Of a DNA stretch of 64,000 bases, positions 11,570 through 23,551 are shown piece after piece. A program made the position numbers and the translations under genes. How positions within the stretch are numbered: position 1 is the first letter of the stretch; the number at the start of each line of letters is the position of its first letter. The stretch is from Pohlia nutans (taxonomy: Eukaryota > Streptophyta > Bryopsida > Bryales > Mniaceae). The stretch spans positions 4,652,501 to 4,716,500 of the forward strand of contig CM040089.1 in the NCBI GenBank assembly GCA_022496805.1, given 5' to 3'. Under the pieces are notes generated by a model. That model saw only the letters and a program-made list of their open reading frames with translations, was not told the origin of the DNA and searched no databases.

Positions 11570-12636
11570 TTCACACTACAAAAAGTGCATGGCGGATGAG
11601 AAAACGTGGATTGAATTTGTACAGTGGGGTGACACCCAAATTGGCACCTTGTGCAATTCCAGGGATAGTGCCCACACTGCTGCCAACTTTGACACCCTCT
11701 CGAGGGCTGGAAAATTGTTATTTTAACATGAAATTTTAGAAAACAAATCACTATTATGTTGAAAACATGTGTACCAAATTTCAAGGCCAGAAGATTGATA
11801 CAAAAAAAGATATTCAAGATTTACTAACAAGGGGTAGCTGTAAGAAATGTTTCACTACTGCCAACTTTGACACCCTCCCAAGGATTGAAGAATTTTTTTT
11901 TCCCATTGAATTTTTGGAGTAGGAATATCTTTATGTTGTTTACACATATGGAAAAATTCAAGTCCAAAAGACCCACAAAAAAAATGATATTCCAAATCTA
12001 CCAACAGGTGTAGTTGTGAGAAACAAAGAGGAAAATCGTCTCACAACTTTGACAGCCTCCCTAGAGTTGAGTATTTGTTATTTGAACATGAAAGTTTTTG
12101 CACGTGTTATCAACTTAAAAGTGATTTTGTGTCAAAAATTCCATTTTAAAATAACAAATTCCCAACCCTAGAGAGGCAGTCAAAGTTGTGAGACAATTTT
12201 TCTCTTTGTTTCTCACAACTACACCTGTTGGTAGATTTGGAATATCATTTTTTTTGTGGGTCTTCTGGACTTGAATTTTTTCATATGTGTAATCAACATA
12301 AAGATATTCCTACTCCAAAAATTCCATGGGAAAAAATAATTTCTTCAATCCTTGGGAGGGTGTCAAAGTTGGCAGTAGTGAAACATTTCTTACAGCTACC
12401 CCTTGTTAGTAAATCTTGAATATCTTTTTTTGTTTCAATCTTCTGGCCTTGAAATTTGGTACACACGTTTTCAACATAATAATAATTTTGTTTCTAAAAT
12501 TTCATGTTAAAATAACAATTTTCAAGCCCTCAGGAGGGTGTCAAAGTTGGCAGCAGTGTGGGCACTATCCCTGGAATTGCACAAGGTGCCAATTTGGGTG
12601 TCACCCCACTGTACATCGTCCAAAAATGAATGGTTG
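11570..12636 (-). mobile_element. Relic of family B MITE split by an insertion
   Basis: Before 11621 the sequence (cactacaaaaagtgcatgg, cggatgagaaaacgtgg, gaatttgta) matches the subterminal part of family B in inverted orientation. It resumes after 12612 with 'catcgtccaaaaatga'. Removing the 990-bp insert restores a continuous family B match. The outer TTAA ends are lost or too diverged to place. Confidence 0.5.
11622..12611. mobile_element. Tc1/mariner-like palindromic (foldback) element
   Basis: The 990 bp form one giant inverted repeat. The outer ends are CAGTGGGGTGACACCC and GGGTGTCACCCCACTG, and the arms run about 450-490 bp with moderate divergence to a short centre near 12,116. TA flanks both sides (11620-11621 and 12612-12613), as in Tc1/mariner insertions. 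Open frames at the two ends are mirror images of each other and are not genes. Confidence 0.65.
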
Positions 12637-12737
12637 AAATATAGCGGCTAATTTTAATGAAGGATTTTTAAAATATGAAAGGAAAAATAGCCAAATACTT
12701 AAGAAAAATTTAAGTGAGTAGCCATATTTTGCCTAGG

Positions 12738-12975
12738 TATCACCGAAAGTATCACCGAAAGTATCACCGAAAGTATCACCGAAAGTATCACCCAAAGTAT
12801 CACCGAAAGTATCACCCAAAGTATCACCCAAAGTATCACCCAAAGTATCACCCAAAGTATCACCCAGGTATCACCCAAGTGTCACCCAAGTGTCACCCAG
12901 GTATCACCTAAGTGTCATCCAGGTATCGCCCAAGTATCACCCAGGTATCGCCCAAGTATCACCCTTGGATCACCC
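12738..12975. repeat. 12-bp minisatellite
   Basis: About 19-20 tandem copies of a 12-bp unit, at first AGTATCACCGAA and later AGTATCACCCAA, degenerating to the right into a 10-bp form (AGTGTCACCC, AGGTATCACC). The open frame through it (Lys-Tyr-His-Arg/Pro repeats) is a by-product of the 12-bp period. Confidence 0.85.
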
Positions 12976-13359
12976 AAGGGTCGTGAAAAGAGCTGGCTAC
13001 CTGGGAAAATTGAAAAAAACATCACTGGTGCGGTGTGTGTGTTTTTTAAATTTTTTTCTTGGAAGAAATGAAACAGAATTTCATTGCAGAGTTCTCTTCT
13101 CCCTGTTCCAATTGCAACTGAAGTCAGTGTGACATGTGTGCCGGCAGTCCTTGACTTGAGCAAGTGGCGGTGTATGAAGTCCTGCAGTGAATTTCCCTCA
13201 TTAATAACCAAGGCACCTGGCCACAGGGAATCCTATGCCTGCCTGCTTGCCTGCTTGCCTGCTCTCATATCTCACATATCTGCAGTGTCACACCAATTCA
13301 ATGTGAGCTCCAGGGGCGCCGACATTTCCCACGCACGCCATCGCTATGGCCACCATCAC

Positions 13360-13640
13360 TCTCCACTGCTCTCTTCATCGCCTCTAGAAAGACCCCACCT
13401 CTTTAGCCCTCCACTGAACATTTTCTCTTCCCGCTAGCATCGACCGTGTTGCTGGATTAAGTTTCAGTTCCTGAAACTTTTGCTTGCCGGATCGGAAGTT
13501 GTTCGATCACTTTTATTCCAGATTCAGCTCCTCGATTGAGGACCTATCCTTGAGCAATGGGTCTCTAGAAGTAGACCGTGCTAGCTGTTCATCGGTACGC
13601 GACTATCATCCAGCCCGGAGCTTCACTCTCAGATTACAAG
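13360..13640 (+). other. Probable 5' UTR exon of the X8 gene
   Basis: A CT-rich stretch ends in ATTACAAG followed by the donor GTAAGGAC. A matching acceptor lies at 13,823 (catttaag), so an intron of about 183 bp (13641-13823) would separate this leader exon from the exon carrying the ATG. The transcription start is not determined. Confidence 0.5.
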
Positions 13641-13904
13641 GTAAGGACACTTTATTATTCTGTTTGGTTGTTGTTAGACTGGTTAAAATGCTTTCACATT
13701 CAAGTTGGTAAATGAAAAAGGATCGCAATGCATCAGAAACTGCGTTTTTTGGATAAATACTGTATTCCAAAGCTATGAAGTTTTGTAAGTAGTTGTTCTG
13801 AAATTACTTCATATTCATTTAAGGGATTCGCAGCAGCTGAACATTTGATCAAGTGTCGCATTTCGAGCAGCAGGGATCGAGATTGATCGATCATTAACTA
13901 CAGC

Positions 13905-16510
13905 ATGAAGTTCTTCATGCACAGTGGCGTGACTCTGGCCTTCGCTCTGCTGCTCGCCTACCACTGCTCTTTAGGTATTTGGTTTGCCTTCACTAGCCTT
14001 TCTATGGTTTGCCATTGAGCTCGTCGATGAGGCTGTGAAGTAATTATGCTTTGAATATTCACTTCGGAAGCGCTGTAATATGTACATTGTTGATTGATTT
14101 ATCTGATTAATAACCTCACGTACTGAACGCGCTTGAGTTAGAAGGTCGATGCGGGCCGGATTCTATCTTTGAGCTTTAATTTTTGGTTGCTGTGTACATG
14201 AACTAGCTCGACGTACGTGGTCAGTTGATTGAATAGTTTGCAAGGACCCGAACATCTTCTAAGTTCAAACCTCTCAAATGTTGAGTTTCCTAACTTTTTG
14301 TATAGTCTACAAACCTTTTACTGCTTTGGAACTGAAGAGGCCATTCTGAAGCGGTGCTGTACACTTCGTAGATTGAGTAGATAGTCTAGCTTTACTTGAG
14401 CTTCTCAGAAGCTAAGTTTTCGCTATATCTGTAGAAGCTGCAAGTATCAGGAGAGTCGAACCTCAAGATGGAATAGTCCGTGAGCATTCTCTAGTTTGAC
14501 TTCCTCCAGTAGAGTTTGGTTTGATTACGTTATGTTCCTTACATTTACAGATAGTACGACTTTAAAGGCAATTTCAAGTTGGTGTCGAACCCTCTGAATA
14601 TCGTGCATGCTTTAGTACGCGTTATGGTGGCCAGGGATTGCCCCTGATAAGTGGCAGACTAACGTTTCTGTGAAACCGCAGACTCTGAAATTTAATTTCT
14701 ACAGACCACTTTAAGAAGTAGCTAAATGTAAGAGTTAGTCACTGAAAACTTAGAGCTATTATTTTTTAAGCACTTTGTTTCCCACATGAATTGGGCGTCA
14801 TTTCCGCGTTCATTATTCGGTCAAGAAACATTTACCCTATCAATCGTGACCACAATCACCTATTTAAAATGAAAATCAAGTCTGCATCTGTTCATGAAAA
14901 TTCTGGAGAATGAGGCTTCTGCTTTTTAACAATTCTCGTTATTTAGTAAGAGCATTTCAGAGACGCCAAATAATTAACACTGGTCAATGCCTTGAATATC
15001 TATGGCTCTCATCAGATCCACTGAATCTCCAAATTGCGCAGAGAACTTTGCAGAAAAGATAATAATTAGTTTGTAAAGTATGATATTTCTAACTCATACA
15101 TGAAACTGGTTTTAAGTCATGATCGATTTGTATTACCAGGAGTGGATGCTTTAATGCATGATCTCAAGGACGAGAAGACCTCAGGTAGACCTCAAGGGCG
15201 GAGGCTTGCCACACAGCAATGGTGTATTGCGAAGCCGAATCTGGACAACGCCAATTATCAAGGTGCATTGGACTGGGTGTGTGGGCCGCTGTCTGGCCAA
15301 GGACAAGTGAATTGTGGACCGCTTCAAGCTACGCAGAGTTGCTATCTGCCTAATACCTATCAAAGCCATGCTAGTTGGGCCTTCAATGTATACTATCAAA
15401 CCCACGGACAAACATCGCAATCGTGTGACTTCCAGGGCACAGCAATCCTCACTACCACTGACCCCAGTGAGACTCACTTCGATCCATCCTCTCGTCCATC
15501 CTTTGATGCACAGCAAAATGTTTCACTTCACTCAATTTCTTCAGTTCACGTCTATTAGTGTTAATTCTCGTTGACATGGAAATCAATGACAGCTATATAG
15601 TTTCTCATGCTACCTTGTTATTCTTTACGATTCAGGTTTAGGGTTTCGTTGGTCTTCATGAGTCTGTGATGGGCGCAGAGGCTTGCAAGATAGTGATTGT
15701 ATGTGGACTCATTACCTTTTGTTCCTATTTCTCTTTTCAGGTACAGCGACCTGTCCATATACGGGGTCCAGTGGGTAAGCTTATTGATCAACTTTGAGTA
15801 TAGTAATTTTGCCCCTAAAAAAGACTGGTCAAACTGAGCTTCATGTATATATTTTTATCAGTGATTAGTACGTCACATCGAGACTGATTGTGTTTGGTTC
15901 TTTACCAATACACACAACGTTCTTTCTCTTATTCTATTGATATAAAAGTTAACCCCATCTGAATAATAAATTTCACAATATGATCAATTGAACAGTTAGG
16001 GGTTAATGGGTTATAGCACTTGTTGTGAATAGATTTCGAATTGAAACCAGTTTTTCTACTCTTCTATTTAGACCAGATATTGCTGGCCAGGAATTTTAGG
16101 GTTGTGTTCTGTGGGTTTCACGATGTGCGAGATGTCATTTTCCAACAATCCGTGGTAGATGTTGTTACCTTGGTACTCGGCCATTGTTTTGAAATATCTA
16201 GATGTTGTTACCTTGGTACTCGGCCATTGTTTTGAAATATCTGGCATTCCAATCTGTTATTTCAAACCAATATTTGGAAATCTCTGTAGTGAGATACTGC
16301 TCAGCAGGATACAAATACTTAAACAGAGTTTGTTATCACAGACAGTAAGGAGCTGATTTCCAAGTGGCTGTTGGTTGTGGCAGGACAAGTTCGATCATAT
16401 CAGGGAATTCCACAAGCGGGACTGCTGAGCAGCAAACGAGAAACTCCAGCTCATATCTGTCAGCTCTAGTTTCTGTCATTGCATACCTCGTCACAGCTCA
16501 CGGTTTTTAG
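13905..16510 (+). CDS. X8/CBM43-domain, GPI-anchored cell-wall protein (PDCB-like), spliced
   Basis: I assemble four coding exons: 13905-13974, 15140-15466, 15741-15774 and 16384-16510 (558 nt, 185 residues). All junctions are GT-AG and keep phase. Exon 1 codes for a signal peptide (MKFFMHSGVTLAFALLLAY). Exon 2 holds most of an X8 domain: WCIAKP at the start, then a Cys in WVCGP, NCGP, SCYLPNT, SYAFN-like SWAFNVYYQ and SCDFQG. Exon 3 supplies the last conserved Cys (TATCPY). Exon 4 is Ser/Thr-rich and ends in a hydrophobic tail (YLSALVSVIAYLVTAHGF) typical of a GPI signal. X8 (CBM43) proteins of this build bind callose, and several sit at plasmodesmata. The callose role here is inferred from the family. 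A read-through of exon 3 would give a stop at 15776 and lose the GPI tail, so alternative splicing is possible. Confidence 0.85.
15949..16006. mobile_element. Miniature TTAA element in intron 3
   Basis: 58 bp from TTAACCCCATC to GTTAGGGGTTAA, with short inverted ends and TTAA on both sides. It may be an internally deleted piggyBac-like MITE in the third intron of the X8 gene. Confidence 0.35.
16157..16242. repeat. 43-bp perfect tandem duplication
   Basis: 16157-16199 and 16200-16242 are identical. The duplication lies in intron 3 of the X8 gene and does not touch a splice site. Confidence 0.9.
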
Positions 16511-16863
16511 ACGCCTTGACTTGATTCAGTTACACTCTGGAAAAGCTTCACATAATCTCTGGATTTTCCCCCAAAGGTGTTCACTGTCTGAAAAAGAAAT
16601 ACTGCCAACCACCGCTGAACAGCAATTTTGATAATATAGTTGGGATTTTGAGCCAAAGGAGAGGGAGCTGATGCTACACTATATGCATGAAGCAGAACTA
16701 AGTAGCCTGAACCGTTTCAATCTATGTAAGAGAGGGGAAAGTACTAGAGACAAGAAACGAAATATGTATACCAACGTACCACTGGAAATGGAATCGTAAC
16801 AGGCTTTCATTTTTTACAGCTCTGCTATTCATTGTTCATCTGGGTTGTTCTGATTTCCTTGTC

Positions 16864-16869
16864 AATAAA
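16864..16869 (+). terminator. Candidate poly(A) signal of the X8 gene
   Basis: AATAAA about 355 bp after the stop codon, followed by TG-rich sequence (ttttgtgttttggctctgtc). It is the first good match downstream of the gene. Confidence 0.4.
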
Positions 16870-17175
16870 GTCAGTCTTTTGTGTTTTGGCTCTGTCCTTG
16901 GAGGCTTAGACTTGTGGAGAGTACCACCATAGCCTGTGAATTTGAGTACCAAGGTAGTGCACCCCATTTGTGCCTTAATTTTAGCTGTGCCATCTTGAAA
17001 GTTCCAAAAAAATGTTACAACAAAAACTCATAGCAAGTAGAATCATATTTTGCTGACAGCATATGTAATTTATATGATTTATTGAAGATCCGAAAGTGCC
17101 ACTTGGGTATTCCACATTGAACAAAATGGCAGCATGTATAGCTTCTTGTCATTCAGAATTGCCAAAATTCGTTGT

Positions 17176-17418
17176 TTAACCCTTGAACGACAACCCCAGC
17201 CCCACGGGCTTGGTTTTAGTTTGGGAGAATCTTGCTCATAACTTCTACACCATTGCACCAAATGGGGTTTTTAAAATTCCAAACCGAGCACCTTAGAGAG
17301 ATCTATACTTCTTTAGAATAAAGCTAAAGCAAATTAAACACAGAATCATGCTTAAAATGGAATTTAAGAGGAGATTTTGGGTGTGGTATCAGGAAAGGAA
17401 TTGTCGTTTAAGGGTTAA
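17176..17418. mobile_element. piggyBac-like MITE, family E
   Basis: 243 bp from TTAACCCTTGAACGACAA to TTGTCGTTTAAGGGTTAA. The 18-bp ends are inverted repeats with one mismatch, and TTAA lies at both ends. No coding capacity. Confidence 0.65.
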
Positions 17419-17430
17419 ACGGTTATGTGT

Positions 17431-17979
17431 TTGACCCTTTCAGGTGCCTGCGTTGACATAATGGACGCTGAACAGATTCAAATTATTCTTCTAAGTATAT
17501 ACATGGATAGTTTTCATTCATCCAAATTTCTCTTGGTTCTTGTGCTAATTGACTATCATTTGTACAGTATGGATCTTCAAAATAAGATATTGTGATTTTT
17601 TGAAAAACAACACAATTGGTTTATGTCAAGTTTCATTCTTAGTTCAAATAGTGAGACCTTATACATGATTTTCCAAAATAAGTAGAATCAAATAATGGAA
17701 ACCATACCATCTCGTTGTGCATGTTATTCCAATTTTATTACAATATTTAAAAAAAAATTGTGTGTTAAATTGGGATTTTTAATTGAATTTAAAGAGAAAG
17801 CCTTGCAAAATTAATTTAAAAATATTAATAATAAATATGATGAATCCAACTGTACAGATGCGATCTTTACATTGACATTTACAGCTTTTCTTTGTACATC
17901 AACTCCATTTTCTTGTTTTACTAAAAAAATTATAAGAAATATTTGAAAACAGTGTTGAGTCGGGGCGTTAAAGGGTTAA
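17431..17979. mobile_element. Diverged TTAA element
   Basis: The right end is GGCGTTAAAGGGTTAA. The likely left end is TTGACCCTTTCAGGTGCC, with the TTAA mutated to TTGA. The ends match only partly, so this is a tentative older copy. Confidence 0.4.
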
Positions 17980-18001
17980 TTCAAAACCGAAACATACTTT
18001 G

Positions 18002-19362
18002 TTAACCCCTAAACATCCAATTGTCCAGAAAGTAGACGATGTACAAAATCAAACAATTTTCTCATCTGTCATTGACTTTTTGCAATGTGGATTTTATATC
18101 ATAAAAATTATGGGAAGTTAGCTTCATGCATGTGTGATCCGATAGAAAGGGGATGATTTGTGAAATTTTTATGCCTCATTTCATGTTGCAGTGATTCACT
18201 CAAAATTTCGAAAATTTTAGTCTAAAAGTGCTCTTCAAAAAGTCAACTAATAAAATTGAGCAACCAAAAAATCTCCAAAAATCACTACTCTTAACCCCTA
18301 ACTGCCTGAGCGACCAAATATGGTCGCTCGAAAATTTCAGCTCAAATCTGTGAGGGCAGTATAATTCCCATGATTGGTTTAAAAAAAAAACGGGCAGTAC
18401 TAAGAGTTAAATTTTAGAATTTTTTATTTTCAACCAAAAAAGATAAATTTTTTAATTTAGGGAGAGACTCAAAGGCACTTATGTCTCAACCCCTAACTGC
18501 CTAACCGACCATATTTGGTCCATCAAAATTTCAAGATTACCAAAATTTCAACCAACTTTAAATGTCCATATCTTATGCAAAAATAACAATTTTTGAGCGT
18601 AATTTTTTTTCCCTTGTAGATATTCAAATTGATCAACCTTCCCAAATAAAAGACCTAAAAAAAGTATTTATTGATATTCTCTAAAGCCCTCAAAGTGATA
18701 GTATCTCAAACTGTCACAAATTTGAAAATTTGCTCAGAATGAAATCTTTAGGTTTTTATCAAATGAGATTAGCTCTAATATGAACAAAGTAACCACCATG
18801 TAAAACCAATGTTTTTGTCCTATCATACTTGATTCCAAGACATAATGACTAAACGTGCATTTTTATGAATTTTCAAAGATAATTCTTATAAATTGATTAT
18901 TAAATAATTCATAGCATTTTTCCAAAATTAAATTGTTGTCTTATTGTTGTCTTATGCATGTTGTCTTATTGTTGTGCTCTACATATTAACGTTTGTAAGT
19001 CATAAAAGTTGAGTACAATGAACATTATAACACGTTTAGTTTCTTAAGAAAACCCTTGGGCACTTAGGGGTTAAAGTATTACATTTCAACCAATCACAAA
19101 AAAATTCATGTACAAATTGTCAATATCTTATTCGTAATAAAATTAAAAAATAATTTTGAATTTTAAGTTTCAAATTTTATACAAAATATTGGTGATAGCA
19201 ATCGCAGATTTAACCGTATGGATAGAATCTAAAATTCATAATATACAACTTTTATTCATAAATCAAGTTCAATATATTTATATATCCCTCTAGATTGCAT
19301 TTTATAATGCATCTTTGCAAAACTGCCGAATTTGGAGAGGGGTGAGGACGTTTAAAGGTTAA
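18002..19362 (+). mobile_element. piggyBac-like MITE, family B, copy 4, with nested insert
   Basis: Starts TTAACCCCTAAACATCC and ends GGACGTTTAAAGGTTAA. Family B blocks are present on both sides of a nested 784-bp element (18291-19074). Removing the insert and one TTAA leaves about 581 bp, close to the 576-583 bp of the other full copies. Confidence 0.65.
18291..19074. mobile_element. piggyBac-like MITE, family F, nested in family B
   Basis: 784 bp from TTAACCCCTAACTGCC to GGGCACTTAGGGGTTAA. The host reads 'atcactactcTTAA' before it and 'TTAAagtattacatttcaac' after it. The same place in family B copy 1 reads 'cactacacttagagtattac', so the insertion used and duplicated a TTAA. A second internal start (ccccTAACTGCC at 18490) and a TTAA at 18407 suggest a further small element (18291-18410) inside. 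Confidence 0.65.
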
Positions 19363-19810
19363 CCGCTAAATGCCTAGTAAGAGCCGGGCTCTCCAAATTC
19401 GGCAGTTCATAAAGATGCATTACAAAACGCAACTACGAGGGATAATTTGAACTTGATGTATGAATTAAAGTTGTACATTATGAATTCTAGATTCTATCCA
19501 TACAGTTAGATCTATAATTGCTATCACCAATGTTTTTGTATAAAATTTGAAACTCAAAATTCCAAATTATTTTGTAATTTGATTACAAATAAGATAATGA
19601 AAATTTTGGGTGAATCACTACATTATGAAATGAGGCATAAATTTTTCACAAATCATCCCTTTTCTAATCAGATCACACATGCATGAAGCTAACTTCCCAT
19701 AAAATCTACAGTAAAAAATCCACAGTATAAAAAGAACATGATGGATGAGAAAACATGGATGAAATTTTTACATCATCCAAAAAATAGACACTCAGGTAGT
19801 TAAGGGTTAA
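19359..19810 (-). mobile_element. piggyBac-like MITE, family B, copy 5 (internal deletion)
   Basis: 452 bp, inverted relative to copy 4 and abutting it through a shared TTAA. It starts TTAACCGCTAAATGCC and ends GTAGTTAAGGGTTAA. It lacks the middle block of about 125 bp found in the full copies. Confidence 0.6.
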
Positions 19811-22800
19811 GAAAGTACACCAACTCATTTGTGTTTAACTATTGTTAATGATAGTTACATTTGGCAATACAACAACTATTATGTTCATAATGGTGAATTT
19901 GTGTCACCAATGAACAATGGCCGTGTAAGGGCAAGTAAATGGCACAATTGGGTGCTTTTGACAAGGTAGAGATAGGTATTTCTGTGAGTTCAAGCTATTC
20001 AACATATGTTGGATTGAGAAAATTATCGGAATAAAATTTACACAAATAAATGTTAGGTTGTAAATCACAAATTTGATTTAATTTCTACTCCCTCCTTTCT
20101 ATTTTCCTTGGCACTTTTGGATTTTTTTTGTCCCTAATTTAATGATACCAATTTCAAATGTTCACATCAAAAACTTAGGTTTGTTGAAATCTTCTCAAGA
20201 TGTTGAAGATAGAATGTTTATTTGACTCATTTAGTGAACGAACAAGCAAGATATTGGGGGTCAAAATCTATTACTTCAAAGGCAAGACAATAAAACACGT
20301 TCAAATTTCAATTCTCAATACTTTTTACAAATTTTCACCAAATGAAAAAAGAAGCAACACTCTATTTAGTAGAATATATCCTAGGGGCGGGCACTATCAA
20401 AAACGTAGAAAACCAAGTGCGAGAAAATGTAGGGTGGATTTTATTCAAGGTACATAATTTTTACATTTTTTTTAGATATACAATAGCGTCCTCTAAATGT
20501 GAATTTGGGAATTATATATAATTTACGGTGTGGTTTAAGTTGTGGCATTTTTATTTATTTAAATGTAAATTACCGTAGAAGAAATTAAGTTTTTATTTTT
20601 TAATTATAGGATCAATATAACTAAACTATAAGTACATACATTGGATGAAAAATGTGCAAGCACTGTGAGCAATTGGATGAATTTCACAAATGGTATCACT
20701 GATGGATGAAACATGCCTTCACCATCGCCCGCATCATCGTTTTTCAAGTTTGAGTTAGGCAATTCATCCAGATGCTAGGGTCTTCATGGGCATTCTCCCA
20801 TGTGTTGGGGTTTCATTCATTCGAACATGCTGATGATGTTCTTTCCCACATGTTAATGCTACTTTCTTTCACACATTGATGTTGTTCTCTCGCACATGGT
20901 TACCTTGCTCTCATAGGAGCATTGATACTAGAGAGGGGGGGGGGGGGGGAGTGTAGAAATCAGTGTGGCCGTTGCCTATGAAGCCATTGCCTTTGTGGCC
21001 AACGCCATTGTCATACATTTGTTGTGTGGCTAGCGCAGTTGCAGATTAGGATCTTGCCATTGCAGATCTTTGAGTTCGCTCTACAAGTGCATAGGCTCCG
21101 TCGCCCTGCTTCTTCCAATTTGCTTTACGTTATCCGATCTGTTGTTTTTGTTTTGTGTTCAGGCTTCTACTGTTTGCAATCTCTAGTGGTTTAGGGTTTG
21201 TTGAAGCACTACCTCATGCGATTTGAAGTGGCTACGGTTTGAGCCGGCGGATCAGATAATCTGTCCCTTTTTTTTTTTACGTTGTTTTCAGTCTTGTATC
21301 AAGGTTTTCCATTTTTTTTTGACTTACATGCGGTTTAGGCAAGGGTTTGTAAAAACAATTGTTTGCTATAGGGTTTTGGTTTTCACTTATTCTGTATTTG
21401 CTACGGGAGTCCTCCGAGACATGCTGCACAACAGTAGAGGAGAGCATTAAGTACAATGCGATGCGTATTGTCAAACGGGACATTCACGACGATGGAGGGA
21501 ATGCTTGGATATGAGATGAATCCGATTACAAGATGAGCAAGTTTCAGCGATACGTGAAGCTCTTCTGGTCTTCGTAGGTGCTCGTGGAGCCAATAGTGGA
21601 GCCACACCTCTAAATTCTTCCACTTGAGTAGTTGGTGATAGAAGATTTGGCGTCGCTGCAACATATTCTAGAACACCATGGAAACCTTGCGTTCGAATGC
21701 GCCAGTTATGCTGCCCTCTATTCGTCCTCGACGCACTAGATTACACCAGCAAAGCGTCTCAGAAGATCCCACGCGTAGCATTAAACCATATATTTCTATG
21801 CCGGCATTTAATTTTTTGTGTTTTCTTTTGTTTTTTGCACCTTGCTCCTATTTTTTCCTATTATAGCATACTTGTTATCGTAGAGTACACATTTTTCCCT
21901 TGTGTGCATTAGACTCCATTGTAAATGCTTAGTGTTTCTAGACACTTCCTTAATATTCAACAGTTTTTTGGGGTGGTTTGATGTTCATATTGTTAGGGAC
22001 TTAGAGCTTTGTATGTTGAATCACTTGTGTTATGGATGCAGGTGTACTATTGGACCCTAAGCACTTGATGTTGAATTTAAATGCTGAACTTTAATGCTAC
22101 TGCTTGTAAAGCGAACTTGAATCCAAGACATGACATAGTTGATGCTTACACTTATAAAAAGATATTTGATTATAGGGACAAAGGATTTGGTAGTCCACAC
22201 ACACACATGTACAAAGAGGTCTCCACAAGGGCGTGATAACCGAACTAGACACTCCCAAAGCAGGCCCATGAAGGTCCTATCATGGTAATGCCCAGATTCA
22301 AAAAGAAACACTGACGTACACAAAACTAGTTGCTCCAGGATCAACTACCACTCTTCAAAAATTTGAACCAAAGATCTGAGAACCTGCAATACTTGGCTAC
22401 ACCTTATTTCCAATAACCAAATACTAAATAACTACTTATGCAAAACTGCCACACACAAATATGGAATTTAAACTCGACGATTGAAAACTAAGCTACCCAT
22501 AACCTCCACTTCCACTGAATTCCATTCTTCAACTCAAACAATTCTTTGATTTCAAACACGCAATTCGCTATTTACGCACTTGGCCATATAATCATGCACT
22601 TCGCCCCGGACACTCTAAAAATTCAAATCCAAAAAAATTACCAAAAAAATTGGGCAATTTTTTTTCTCAACAAGTTCTTTCCAATAAGGATAAATTGCAA
22701 AATCCTATAGATTTTTGACAAGGGATTTTCTTAAAAAAATTGTATTTGTATTTTCTATATGTCAAATTTTTGTCCTATCACAACAAAATTATCTTGTGAT

Positions 22801-23064
22801 ATTGATTCTGCACATACTTTGTGTGAGGTATGAAAGTGGGAATTCTAAGTCCCTCATTTGTGCACGCATCTTACATAATCATACAAGCACATTGTATGCA
22901 TTTGGATATGGGGTACAAACATACACATAAGACTTAAATATTCTTTCTGTTACATTAAAATCGTGTTCTCATACACGTTTTATACTAATAGTACATACTT
23001 TTTTCCTAGTACCTTGACATCTACTATAGAAAAACATATATTGTATAACATATACAATTCTATT
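19811..23064. other. No gene recognised; 15-G run
   Basis: The open frames are short and show no domain. A run of 15 G lies at 20935-20949. Parts around 20,950-21,250 are less AT-rich, but I recognise no coding region or LTR. Confidence 0.4.
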
Positions 23065-23412
23065 CTAGTAAGCGTCTAGCTCGTTTTGCATCCTCTCGTC
23101 ATCCATGCCTTCTACCTGTAATGCAATATATTCAAATATGTGTGGCTTTGCTTCATTGGGAATAGTAATTTGGTTCTCAGTTCGAACTCCTTGAATAGAA
23201 ATGAACTTCACTTTCAAATGCTCACTTCTTGTTTTCGCTGGTACATCTCTCCACGAAAATATAGCAGCTTCTTTGTCCACCCAGCCATGTCTCTCACAAG
23301 ATGGCTCCCAAGATGCTTCCATGCAGTTCCTGTATCGTTGTGGCTTAGAACTTGTTTCATTCGTCATACCTCGCCTCAGAATAGGCCAGTACCATATCAC
23401 TTTCACTTTCAT
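23065..23412 (-). CDS. Possible last exon of an unrecognised gene
   Basis: A 115-codon minus-strand frame with protein-like composition (for example WVDKEAAIFSWRDV and KPHIFEYIALQVEG). I do not recognise the family. An internal donor-like site (TTACAG|GTAGAAG) could end an exon earlier. Two further exon-like pieces lie upstream on the same strand at 23552-23628 and 24761-24851. The reading phases do not join perfectly, so the gene may be decayed or have another exon. Confidence 0.3.
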   Translation of the reverse strand: MKVKVIWYWPILRRGMTNETSSKPQRYRNCMEASWEPSCERHGWVDKEAAIFSWRDVPAKTRSEHLKVKFISIQGVRTENQITIPNEAKPHIFEYIALQVEGMDDERMQNELDAY

Positions 23413-23419
23413 TGCCCAT

Positions 23420-23480
23420 TTGCCGCTAATGCTTATTGCCGCTAATGCTTATTGCCGCTAATGCTTATTGCCGCTAATGC
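23420..23480. repeat. 16-bp tandem repeat
   Basis: Nearly four copies of TTGCCGCTAATGCTTA, with a further 'ccgctaatgctta' at about 23,492. They lie at the 5' edge of the minus-strand frame above. Confidence 0.8.
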
Positions 23481-23551
23481 AAGAGTTCAGACCGCTAATG
23501 CTTATAACATGAATTAAATGATAAGTCAATGGTTTAAGTATAAAGTATTAC

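Noticed and set aside
11545..12637. Two similar small proteins (MNIFFC-I/F-NLLALKF...) facing each other
   Set aside because: They are the two arms of the palindromic element read outward, not genes.
12714..12911. KYHR/KYHP repeat protein
   Set aside because: A by-product of a 12-bp minisatellite. There is no gene context.
20087..20120. Stowaway-like terminus (CTCCCTCC)
   Set aside because: No inverted partner end is found downstream.
20935..20949. 15-G run as a regulatory G-quadruplex
   Set aside because: A single homopolymer, easily an array or sequencing artefact, with no gene next to it.
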